From Podocnemis expansa (taxonomy: Eukaryota; Chordata; Testudines; Podocnemididae): a DNA stretch of 64,000 bases. Positions 1-10,200 of this stretch are shown one piece after another; the stretch's first letter is position 1; each line of letters opens with the position of its first letter. The stretch lies in NCBI GenBank assembly GCA_007922195.1, contig ML681990.1:36564860-36628859 (forward strand), in the 5' to 3' direction. A program made the translations under genes and the position numbers. Under the pieces are notes generated by a model that did no database searches, had not been told where the DNA came from, and saw nothing but the letters and a program-made list of their open reading frames with translations.

Positions 1-330
1 TTATCCCAATCATGTCATAGTTCTTTGTCTGCGCCAGTACTACCAATCCCTCCTGCTTGTTTCCCAGGCTCCTTGCATTTGTGTATAGGCACCTAAGATA
101 CCCGGCTGATTGCCCTACTTTCCCGTTTTGATTTTCAATTCTATTGTAACTACCTCCCTGCAGTTTCTTTTGGTGTTGACCTCCCCCACCTGCCTCAGGT
201 ATTAACCTTCTTAGATGCTCTAATGAAGCCCTATTTGATTTCCCCCCACATGTTCCAACTACCCTCTCTTCTATCCCTGGAGTTACAGTCCCGGCACCCC
301 CCAAGTTCCATAGTTTAGTTAGAAGTGATT
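1..330 (-). mobile_element. CR1 LINE fragment, region upstream of or at the start of the endonuclease domain
   Basis: The stretch around positions 1-70 matches the far 5' end of the longer CR1 copy at about 35200-35260 (both read TTATcCCAAT / TTATtCCAAT, then a TTCCTCCTGCTTGTTTCCC-like stretch). It continues into a C-rich segment that I recognise as typical of the CR1 region before the endonuclease domain, read on the minus strand. It is cut by the left window edge, and its exact right end is uncertain. No open frame survives. Confidence 0.55.
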
Positions 331-758
331 TGACTTAAAGGGAAAATAGGATTGCAAGCGTCAGTTTAATTTGGTAGATGTTGGTAAATGTCAATTTCAG
401 CCGAGTTACTGAAATGGATGAAAAAAAATCTGTTGGTAACGTTTGTCATGAGTGCAGCCTCCCTGCCCCCACTTGCATTTGTGCCTGCAGGGATTGGATA
501 TCTCTGGCCCTTCAATAGAACAGAAAGTCCTCTGCAGCCCTGCTGTCATGGAAGTTAGTAAGCAGAGCTGTGTTAGCAAAGTGGTAGCGTTTCCTGTGCT
601 GCTGCAGGGTTGAGGGCCCTGATTGCTGCATGTGCAAGGAGTGGGGAAGGCTGTGGTCCTGGCAAGTCTGCTCAGACTCTTGGCTATACCTTGGAGGAAG
701 ATGAGCCCCCACCCGGAAGAAATGGCTTTGAGCCTCGGTAGGAGCTATTCCTGAAACA
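331..758. other. Intron or upstream sequence, nothing recognised
   Basis: Moderately GC-rich sequence without a recognisable repeat or coding signal. Part of it may be an extension of the inverted CR1 arm that follows, but it does not match the sibling CR1 at 29850-30605. Confidence 0.4.
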
Positions 759-1205
759 TGGTGATCAACTAAACCCTGAGCATGGGGCAAGTCTCACCAG
801 ACAGTCACCCAAGAAAAAAGTCTCTCTCTAATAACGCAGAACCCACCTCATCTACTCTCCCTTCTTAGGCCACTTGCATATCCACCACCAGTAGCCATAG
901 ATCAAAGATCAGGCAATTTCCCAAGTAGGCTATCCCACCATACCATGCCCTCCACTAGGCTAGGGCTCTGGGGGTTTTTCACCTTCCTTTGTGGCATGGG
1001 GCATGGGTCACCTACTGGTGAATTCTCTGTGTCTTAAAGTCCTTAAATCATGATTTGGGGACTTAAATAACTCAGTTATAGGTTAGAGGCTTATTGCAGG
1101 AGTGGGTGGGTGAGGTTTTAAGGGCCGCACTGTGCAGGAGGTGAGACTAGGTGATCATACTGTTCCCTTCTGACCTTAGAGTCTAGGAGTCTTGTATATA
1201 TGTTC
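759..1205 (+). mobile_element. CR1 3' end with an inverted 5' arm
   Basis: Positions 943-1205 match the 3' end of the CR1 copy at about 30387-30605 on the + strand, ending in the CR1-type GACCTTAGAGTCTAGGAGTC tail. Positions 759-942 match the part just 5' of this (about 30157-30357) but as the reverse complement. An inverted 5' arm followed by a forward 3' arm, with about 30 bases lost at the junction, is the arrangement left by twin priming during LINE insertion. There is no coding capacity. Confidence 0.75.
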
Positions 1206-1447
1206 CTGACACAGGTACCTACCACAAACCCCTGCTGAAAAGGAGCCATCACCGCTGGGGGTTTCGGCAGCAGCATGAACCCCCCTCTACCCTCCCATGA
1301 GCAGCCTCCTGCTGCTGCAACTCGCCCACTGCTGGAAGAAAACATAGACTGCTGGAAAAACCCTGTGAGGGGGACTGTGTTTGTTTTTTGGGTTTGAAGG
1401 GTTATCCTTTGGCTGCTGGGTGAGTTACAGTGGCACATAACTGATGA

Positions 1448-1560
1448 GGTGAGACTGAAAGAACTAGGCTTATCTAGTCTGCAGAAAATAAGACTGATGG
1501 GGGATTTGATAGTGACCTTCAACAACATATAGGTGTGCTCCAAAGAGGAAGGAACTAGGC
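1448..1560 (+). mobile_element. CR1 fragment (end of the reverse transcriptase frame)
   Basis: The translated stretch resembles the CR1 segment LKELGLFSLQKIRLMGDLI, followed by TFNNI, which lies near the C-terminus of CR1 ORF2. It is interrupted on the right by a short hAT-like element at 1561; no continuation is evident after 1858. Confidence 0.65.
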
Positions 1561-1858
1561 CATTGGTTTTCAAACATGCTACTGTGTACAGGGCTGCCCT
1601 TTGGTGGGGGGCGAGCAGGGCAACCATCCTGGATTTCGTGGGCCAGCCACTGCCATGCTGCTCCCCATCTGCCTTGTTGCTTTTCATGGCAAGAATAAGA
1701 GGGGCAGGAGCGTGGAGCCCGGCCTCTGGGCCAGCCTGCCCTGCCTTCTCCAGCATTTGAGGGGGGATTGGCCCCCTCACAGGGCAATTGGCCCTGGCCC
1801 CCTTCCCTCCCCCTAGAACGGCCCTGACTGTGTCATGACACAGTGGTTGAGAACACTG
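1561..1858. mobile_element. Short hAT-like element inserted at the edge of CR1
   Basis: The ends are related inverted repeats (CATTGGTTTTCAAACATGC on the left; CACAGTGGTTGAGAACACTG on the right), each followed inward by a CTGTGT..CAGGGC-like block. Flanking octamers AACTAGGC (1553-1560) and ATCTAGAC (1859-1866) agree at 6 of 8 positions, suggesting an aged 8-bp target duplication. The interior is GC-rich with no transposase. Confidence 0.5.
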
Positions 1859-3717
1859 ATCTAGACCCTTACATTTTGATCACTCCAATTGATCAACTGA
1901 AAGGATAAACCACCAGGGCATGCTGCCTCTAAGGTATCCAATATGGGAATCCAGTGCAGAACGATGGTGAGTACTGTTCTGATCGCTGCTTGTGGGAAAC
2001 ACTGTTAAGCAAGAGCAACTGCATTCTGTGGTAGATGAAATTTCAGAGTAGTTTTCAGTTACAGCTTCGAGAGAAGTGAACAGTAAGTCATTCTAAAAGA
2101 AAACACGTCATGGATGAGTTTGGTGAAATCTGCATCCAAAACAAAAAAAGGTTTAAAACATCTTGTCAGGTACATAGGAAAATACACACTTGATCACTGC
2201 TGGTTAGTGCCCAGAGCTACTTACTTCTACATGCCCCTGTGTCGTGAACCTGATAAACAAAATCAGACATGCTTTCTCATAGTAGGTATTACTTAAGCAA
2301 TTTTTCAGTCGTTGTTCCTCAGCCAACCACGGTTCAAGAACTGAGATGGTAAGCAGGGAGGGGCATGTAGTTTGAGGTCAATGAATTATTCAAACCTGTA
2401 TTCAGTTTTCCCTTGTGTTAGACACATTGTTGACATTAACTGCTAAAAGCTTCAGAGGGTGTGAAAGAAACAAAAATCTTTTTTTTTTTTTTTTTTGGCC
2501 AGAGGAGGGGAAGAGGTGGAAGATAAAACAAACGTGTTTCAGGCCTTGTTTATGAACCATAAGGAAGCAGAAAGGTCACACCCAAAGTTTTCCTTGATTA
2601 GCCACCTTTTAAGACTCTTTCATGTGTTTTATATCCAAATGGTTTCTTCTGTTTCAGGTTTTAGAGGAAGCTTTTTAGATTGACTTAATTACTTTCTATA
2701 ATTGAGGTGTATGAAATAAAAGAATATTTTCTGTTAATTTGGATCTGTATGTTGAAATGTTTATTACACTCTAAGAAGAGAAACTTTGTGTACTCATACT
2801 TTGTGCATTTATAATTATCCTTTGGTTGCTTTTATTTTTTAAATTGATGAAGCAGTATTTCTGCAGTCATGTTAATGTAACATTTGCTTTTATTATGTCA
2901 ATTTTGTGTTAATTGGACAGCAGGGCTGTCATGAATTCTTGTTTAAAAGGGAAAAATATGAGAATAAACTGATATGGATGCCTAATGAGTGCAAATATGC
3001 CAAGGAAATTCTATATCTTTGGTCTCTAATTCTGAAGCTCTACAATCTAGCCTCATTTTAAATAAATATAAAAATGTTTAATTGGATGAGAGTTGTGAAA
3101 ATTCCATTACTGGAACTGGATCAGTTACTTTTAATAAATCAACAAATAGGTAAAGAAGCTAATATAAAAGTTTTGCTCATCTGATGCTTTCAGATCACCC
3201 CAGGCATTACGGTATTGCTATGAGTTTGTTGCACTTTATAGGGAGATAACATAATAATAATAATAACAACAAAATGTTCTAAGAAACCCTTACCTTTTGT
3301 AAGACTCTGGATGTGGAAAAATCTTGCAACCATATATAGTGGTCTTGTTCTACAAAAAGCCAGCATGCCCTCAGAAGGACTGTCATACTAATGAAGACAC
3401 TGGAAAAACTTCTGCTAATTTATGTTCAAAATTGTGTACTCTTTGCTGCCAAACTAATGCTGACGTTATTACTTCACTTGTAGTACTTTATCCTTTTTTC
3501 CCTAGAATGGTACAAGTTAGGGATATAATTTATCACAATATGAATGTTTTTATTTTCTCTTGTCAATATGCTTTAAAGGTTGAAAGCTGCGAGACTCTTT
3601 ATTAAGGTACAAGAATTGGTCACATCCAGTTGTCCTAGCATTTCAGGAGAAGATGTGCTGCATGCTACTAATATGAAAAGTTAGCATTAGATAGAGATGA
3701 TGATTTTGTGATAAGGC
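1859..3717. other. AT-rich non-coding sequence
   Basis: No gene or identifiable repeat seen. It includes a poly-T run at about 2479-2498 and a short ATA-type simple repeat at about 3252-3270. Confidence 0.5.
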
Positions 3718-3915
3718 ACTAAATTGGGTCTCAAGAAATTTGGTTCTGTCACAGATCCCCAGACTTCCTTAAATAAGTCACTTAATTGTCCTGTGTCTTG
3801 GCTTCCTGTCTTTGAAATGTGTGTGTATGGTGGGGAATGATCTATTTCACAGAGATGATGGGAGGATGCATTTGTATATTAATGTACTTGCATAATATTG
3901 TGTTGAGTGCCATAG
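3718..3915 (+). mobile_element. MIR/L2-type SINE remnant
   Basis: It shows the order of motifs typical of MIR-like SINEs in a decayed form: AAGTCACTTAATTGTCCTGT, then GGCTTCCTGTCTTTGAAATG, a GGGGAATGATCTATTTCACA segment and a 3' part ending in TTGAGTGCC. Divergence is heavy, as expected of an ancient amniote SINE. It lies about 190 bases upstream of the first coding exon. Confidence 0.6.
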
Positions 3916-3918
3916 AAA

Positions 3919-3938
3919 AGTGTGTGTGTGTGTGTGTT
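3919..3938. repeat. (TG)n microsatellite
   Basis: Uninterrupted alternating TG over about 20 bases. Confidence 0.85.
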
Positions 3939-4107
3939 TTTATATTTCTTAAGGGCGTGACCCGGCAAAGTGATTGAAACCAAATGTGTGTTTAAGTGCT
4001 TTGCTAGGTTGGGGGTGTAGTGCTCACTATCTTTCAAGTTTGAGCTCTTCACGTATGTCTTCTGTATATTAACATTTTTACTTTTGAAATATCCCTATCA
4101 GATTTTC

Positions 4108-4245
4108 ATGGATCTCAATAGTGCCAGCAATGTTGTTCTTCAAGTCTTGACCCAAGCCACCAGTCAAGATACTGCTGTGTTGAAACCAGCTGAGGAACAG
4201 TTGAAACAGTGGGAGGTGCAACCAGGCTTCTATTCTGTCTTGTTG
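4108..4245 (+). CDS. IPO11: IPO11 coding exon 1 (start codon)
   Basis: Encodes residues 1-46. The exon probably begins at 4102 after a CAG acceptor (4099-4101), leaving six 5'-untranslated bases (ATTTTC) before the ATG at 4108. It ends at 4245 with donor GTAAGC, phase 0. The in-frame sequence upstream of the ATG is intronic, so the start at 4108 is chosen by family agreement (MDLNSAS). It holds the first helix of the superhelix and the beginning of the importin-beta N-terminal domain ([11 protein letters not shown]). The polypyrimidine tract before this acceptor is weak compared with the later exons. Confidence 0.95.
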
Positions 4246-7200
4246 GTAAGCTGGATTAAAAAGTGCTATTCATTACATGTTATGCACCCACCCAGAATTA
4301 AATAATTAATGCTGCCATTCAGTCTCTTCCTGTTGCTTGTCATCTGGGTAAGTTTGGAAGATGAGGGCATGACACTTAATTGCTCACTTGCATTTATTTT
4401 TCCTTGGAGGAAAAAATCTCTTTCTGGTTTCTGTAATAGTTCTAAGAATGGTTTTCTCCTGTTAGGGATAGCAAATAAACTGTGTTCAACAGTGGTTCAG
4501 GAGTGCTTGTTGGTAGTAACATGTCATTTGTGAGAAGTCACTTTTTTAATGTAGTTAGGTCTTAAGTGCCTAGATATTTGTCTTTTGCTTTTCGTATCTT
4601 CATCACTGAATGAAGGGAATACAGTATTCTATATGTCCATAAGTTCATTTTTTTTCAGAAGAGTGGTGTAATATATCTAACAAATCTGTCTGCATAAAAA
4701 TAACTTATTAAAAAGAGGAAGCAAATCAATTGTCATAAATCAGACTATTATAGTAAAATATGACTGGGGGACAAATCATTCCATCTATGTGGAAAGGAGA
4801 AGGATGAGGCAACTTCATTTCAGTTTGCAGTTTCCTTGGTGTTGTCTTGTGAGGGGTGTATTGATTAGCCTCTTGTAGAGTGCTGAGTGAGCCTGGCCCT
4901 TCAAACCACCAAATGTCCTGATGTCTGCAGGGTTTTCTCACACATCTTCTGATTTTTGAGGAGGGCTTGAATGTTTGGTTGGAGGCCAAGAAGCCTGACA
5001 TTAATTTCAATGTGTTCATTTCCCCCTTCCAAATGGCAGTAAATTCTTTGGGAACCCGTACTGACAGCTGTCCCAGATTTTAGCTCCTTCAGTTTTCAGG
5101 GGTTCAGTGTGTGGAAGGTTAACTTTAAAAATTGCTTACACCAGGGCTCTGTTATATAAGGGAAATCTCTGCAGATTTGAAATGGAGTAAGCTAGATAAT
5201 AAGTGAAGAGTAGAAATCTTCTGGTTCCTCCTTCTCTTGTCTAGGCACACCCCTGAAATTGCAAGGCCCTAAACGTGTGCAAATCTGGTTGGAACTGAGA
5301 GGGGAAAAGGGTGGAGAATGTCATACTTGGGCATTGTCTACATTAGAAAGATAAATTGACTGTGTATAGTTTGACTTGCAGCCACTGGAGTGTAATTACT
5401 GTGGTAGCTGATGTCCACACTACCCTCCTTGGGTTGGTAAACTATGTCCACACCAGGAGCACTTCGACTGGCTTAAGAAGGGCTGTGTGGGAGGCTCAAA
5501 ATCTGGTCTCTGTTTCCTGCCAGGAGCCCCCAGGCTCCTGGTGGGCTGCTCCCATCCTGTCTTCCAGATCCCTGCCAAGAACCAGACCTGGGCTTCTTCC
5601 TTCCCCTTCCTGTTCCCTACTGGGAGCCAGGGGAAGCTGCCTGGGGCTTCTCCTGTTCCTGTTCCCAGGGGGAAGCTGCCTGAGACTTCTTGCCCCTGGG
5701 GAGTAGAATACAACTTCCCCAGCTTCTTGCCTCCTGCTTGCTCTTACTAGGAACTGGGCCCCCATGTCATTTTCATGGACCAGCTGTGAAATTGACAAGG
5801 GGCTGGGGAAGCTTCCAGGTGCTTTCTTATTGATTTCAAACCAGTGGTGAAATTGACAAGAATGACAGCCATACAGCAAAGTGTGAGAATCAGTGTCTGT
5901 GTTGGAAACCTCAGCCCTAGATCCCTCATTGAAGTGGTTTTATTGTGTCAGCATAGCAGGATAGTTACATTGGTGGGACAACATTTTAGTCTGTACCATT
6001 TGTTGACTAAAGCTCACTTTCTTTGACAAAACTCTCTTGTGTAGACCATTCCGTACACTTAACTATCCCCATGCCCATACAATGACAGAAATTGGTCCAT
6101 TTCTGTGGTTTTTCATCCCCTGTGTGTGGAAAAACAGAAATGGAGCTAGCCCTGTTTTTATCCTGAAAGACTGAAGAATATTTAATTAAAATCTTTCAAT
6201 AGTTTACAGTCATTCTTAACTATGATGATCTCCATCTTACAATTTTTTTCATTTAATGTTTTATATTAAGATTATAAATTTAAGGGGGCTGGGTCTATGC
6301 TCAACAGTTTCAACCCATTAATGATAAACCAGATTTTAAACAGCATATTTTTTCTTTGGTGGAAGAGATAAATAATGATAAAATAGCTGTTTCATTTGAG
6401 AGTAATGCAGTAGGAGCATACTGTACTTCTGTGTTTATAGATTTGATGCATTTCTGTGCAGTGCATAATCAAAGACTTCTTAAAAATCCAGATGTATCTT
6501 TTTTGTCTTCTGGAATAATGTTGACATTATTTGATACTATAACATCTCCTTTGTACTGGCATTTAGCTTGTCTGTGGCACTGATTTTAAGTGTTGTCTTC
6601 TTTATGGAAGCTTTTATGATGTAAGGAGGATTTAGGAAATGAGTTACTGCTGTAGCAAAGGAGTATCTTAAACACTTATTTTTCTGGTATTGGGTTTCCT
6701 TCCCTCCATTGCTACACTTTCTCACAAGTCTGATGCCTAACATTAATGGGGGGAATAGATTCTGGAAGGGATAGCTTTAGATTGCTTCTCCTGAATGTCT
6801 TATGCATAAATTCGATTGATTCAAAATGGGATTAAGCACTTCATTACACTCCCTTCTTCAGACTATCATCCTCTCCTCTAAAACTTCTCAAATCCTTAAA
6901 AAACGGATGCCTTTGATTTGGAGAATATAGATTGGCTAAAATGAGAAGTTTACCTTTCAAGGACCCATTAATTAAAACATATCTGTCCTTTGTGTCAATG
7001 AGTTGTACCGAAACAATGGAAGGGAACAGCTTAGCAAGCAATATTGTCATCAGTCTTTTATTAGATTGCCCTGGAGAGAGATTTGGCACCTGTATCCAAG
7101 AACTATTCAGGCATTTATAACTTTACAGAAAACACATTTCACTAGGGTAATACTTTTTTGGTGAGCAGAATACTTTTTTCCTTTTTGTTGGATTGACCAT

Positions 7201-10200
7201 TCACTTACTGTTAACAGTCAAGACATTAATAAACTCATGAGTACTAGGTCACCTAGTATAATATCTGTTGTTAAAATTAGCGAAGACCTGCGCCCCCTTC
7301 CCCACCTCTCAACCAGATGCCAGTTTTCTGTTATATTTGTGCCTTTTCTTTAAGTAAGATGTTTTGGGTTACGTTCCCACCATACGTATCCTAACTTCAA
7401 AATTCCCACATGTATCGTTTCTCATTTAAGAACTTTTATATTGTTGTACCCTGATTCTCAGTCTGATGCATTTATAAACTTCTAAATTCTGAGCTGTAAC
7501 ATTTTTAATATAGTCTCTTTTAATAAAACATACAACAATATTTAACATCTGTTTCTGTTTTCTTATCTTGTTTTCCTTTTTATGTATTTTTCCATTGTGG
7601 CCTGATCCCTCTCTAGTTCAGGGTGACAAGGCCCTCCTTATTTCTCCATGGATGTGTTGGGTCTTTACTGGAGAGGGAAAGGGACTTCTTTTTTCACTTT
7701 CTTTTGTAGCTTTAAGAACCACCCCTTATCTAATCTTGTGAATACACTATCTTGGAGTTCACTCACTCAACATTTTAAACCATAAATCGTCTCCGATTAA
7801 TATACATTTTGGGATATTTGTTCTATCTCTAAGGTGAAACTTAGTTCACTAGGGGAGCTCTAAACCTCTGCTGCTCCATTATTAACCTCATTTAAAATAT
7901 AAATCACAACATTAACTATAACGTTATATCCATTAAGAATTCTGTATCTGTCTAGACTAAAATACCCTGGGTGCTCTATAGCCCAGCTTCTATTTAGCTA
8001 TATCCCTTTATAACCACATATGTGTAACATCCATGTTTAGTATATTGGAAAATTGGTCTGAAAGCAACAAGGTACAATTCAATAAATATAGTGCAAAGTA
8101 CTGCACTTGGGAAAGAAAAAATAAAATGTACAACTACCAAATGGGGAAGCACTGGTGAGGTGGGTACTACAGAAAAGGATTTGGGGGTTATAGTAGATCA
8201 CAAATTGAATATGAATATTAACACTGTGCTGCAGCTGTGAAAAAGGCTAATATTCTGGGGTGTAACAGAAATGTCATATGCAAGACATGGGAGGTAATTG
8301 TTCTGCTCTGTTTGGCATTAATGAGCCTCATCTGGAGCACTGTCTTCAGTTCTGGCTGTCACACTTCAAGAGCAGTGTGGACAGATTGGAGAAATCCAAA
8401 GGACAGCAACAGAAATGATAACTGGCTTAGAAAACCTGACCTCTGGGAAAAGATTAAAAATTAAACATGTTTGATCTTGAAGGAAAAAGACTCAGTTGAG
8501 ACCTGATAAGACTTTAAATACATTAATGGCTGTTACAAAGAGGACGGTGGTCAAGTGTTTTCCACCTATGGTCTGACAGGAAATAATGGGCTTAATCTGC
8601 ATATGGGATATTTAGGTGAGATATCAGGAAAAGGGTAGCTAAGCTCCAAAAGAGACTTTCAAGAGAGCTTGTGGAATGCCCATCAATAGAGATTTTTAAG
8701 AATAGGTTGGATAAACACTTGTCAGAGATCTAGGCTTACTTGGTCCTGCCTCATCAATGGGAGGCTGACCTTGATGACTTTTTGATTGATAGGACTGATG
8801 TCTTTGATCACTCTGAGATTATTCTTGAGCTGATAGAGCTAGTTCCATGTCCATAAGTACTTGTTTACCTTCTTTTGGATATGACATAGGCATATGTGTC
8901 TCCTTCCATTTTAAAGGACAGTCTAAAGAGGAACCCCAATTTATATATCAGGTAGTTCTGTCTAAGAATTGTGGTCACTAAGTCACTCTTTACTTTTTAA
9001 GGGAGTTGGGAACATTTGTATGAGCTGTTTCATATGTCTCCTTCATTGCTTGGAGTATTTTATTCTTGTCTTGATAGTGGTGTAGATGGACAATTAGATC
9101 TCTTGGTCTGGAGCCTGCTGGGGGCTTGAAGACAAGGGATCTGTGAACCCTCTCAATATGAATGAGATCATCATTGCTCTCTTTAACGTGGCATGGAGAA
9201 TTTTGACCAAAGTGTCTAGCAGATTTCTCCCTGGAGTCTCCTTGGAATATCTTTAAACTTTGTTATACCTGTGTTCTCTATTTTCCATGTCCTCCAGCTT
9301 TGATTCTTTTTTTTTTTAAATTGTTTGCTTTCTTTAATCTGTTTTTGTAATGCTATTCAGTTGTTTGCTAATCCTGTTTCCAAGCTTGATATTTTCCCGG
9401 TAGTTTAATCTGTTAAGTTTTTTATTTTGAATGTAAACCTGGAACTCTTTCTTCAACATATTCTTCTTCATCTTTCTGATTTCTAACAGCAAATCCTTCA
9501 GGTCAGTCTTAGTTGACTGGTGCTTCTCCACAAGTCTCCATAGTTAGTTAGGTAGAAGTAGCTCTTCCCCTTTCCTTTGTCTGATCTCTGCAGAATGGCC
9601 ATTGCTGTACACCATTCCCTGATCCACATAATACAACTTTAATTTTATTTTTTAAAAATCTTGGTGGACTCCTCCACAATCTCTTCACAGGATAATGGAT
9701 GTTTGGTGCAGCAGCTCCAAGCTTGCTGAGTCATTTTTAATATGCTCTGCAGGCTGATAGCACTGGATTCTATTGCCAGATTCTCTCTTTGAGAGGCTGC
9801 TCTCTGGGACTGGGATCTTCCAGCTCTCTTTAGCCTCCTTTTTCCCTTTCAAGACTGGCTGCACATGTGGGTATTCATGTTTGGAACACAGATCTGTGGA
9901 TTCATATTGGCTTGGTTCTTTTTATCTTAAATTTGCTTTAATTTATGATCACTTTATTGCAAAGACCTGGGTAAAGCCATCATATGGTTTGCTGGTTTAG
10001 CCATGTCCCTTTTCAGATCCTTTTTAGAATCTTGCCAAGTTTTTGGCCTCAGTGGTGATCGCTGGCAGAGAATTCCACAATTTTAGTAATATGTTATGAG
10101 AAAAAGTATTTTCTTTATTACGTTAACATTCTGTTACCAGATGAGTAGTTTGGCCTGGTGGGGGAGTGGGAGGGCAGAACCAAATCTGCCTTGGCTCCTG

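Noticed and set aside
4084..4107. N-terminal extension of IPO11 upstream of the ATG at 4108
   Set aside because: The upstream in-frame codons cross the splice acceptor and begin without ATG; the family starts at MDLNSAS.
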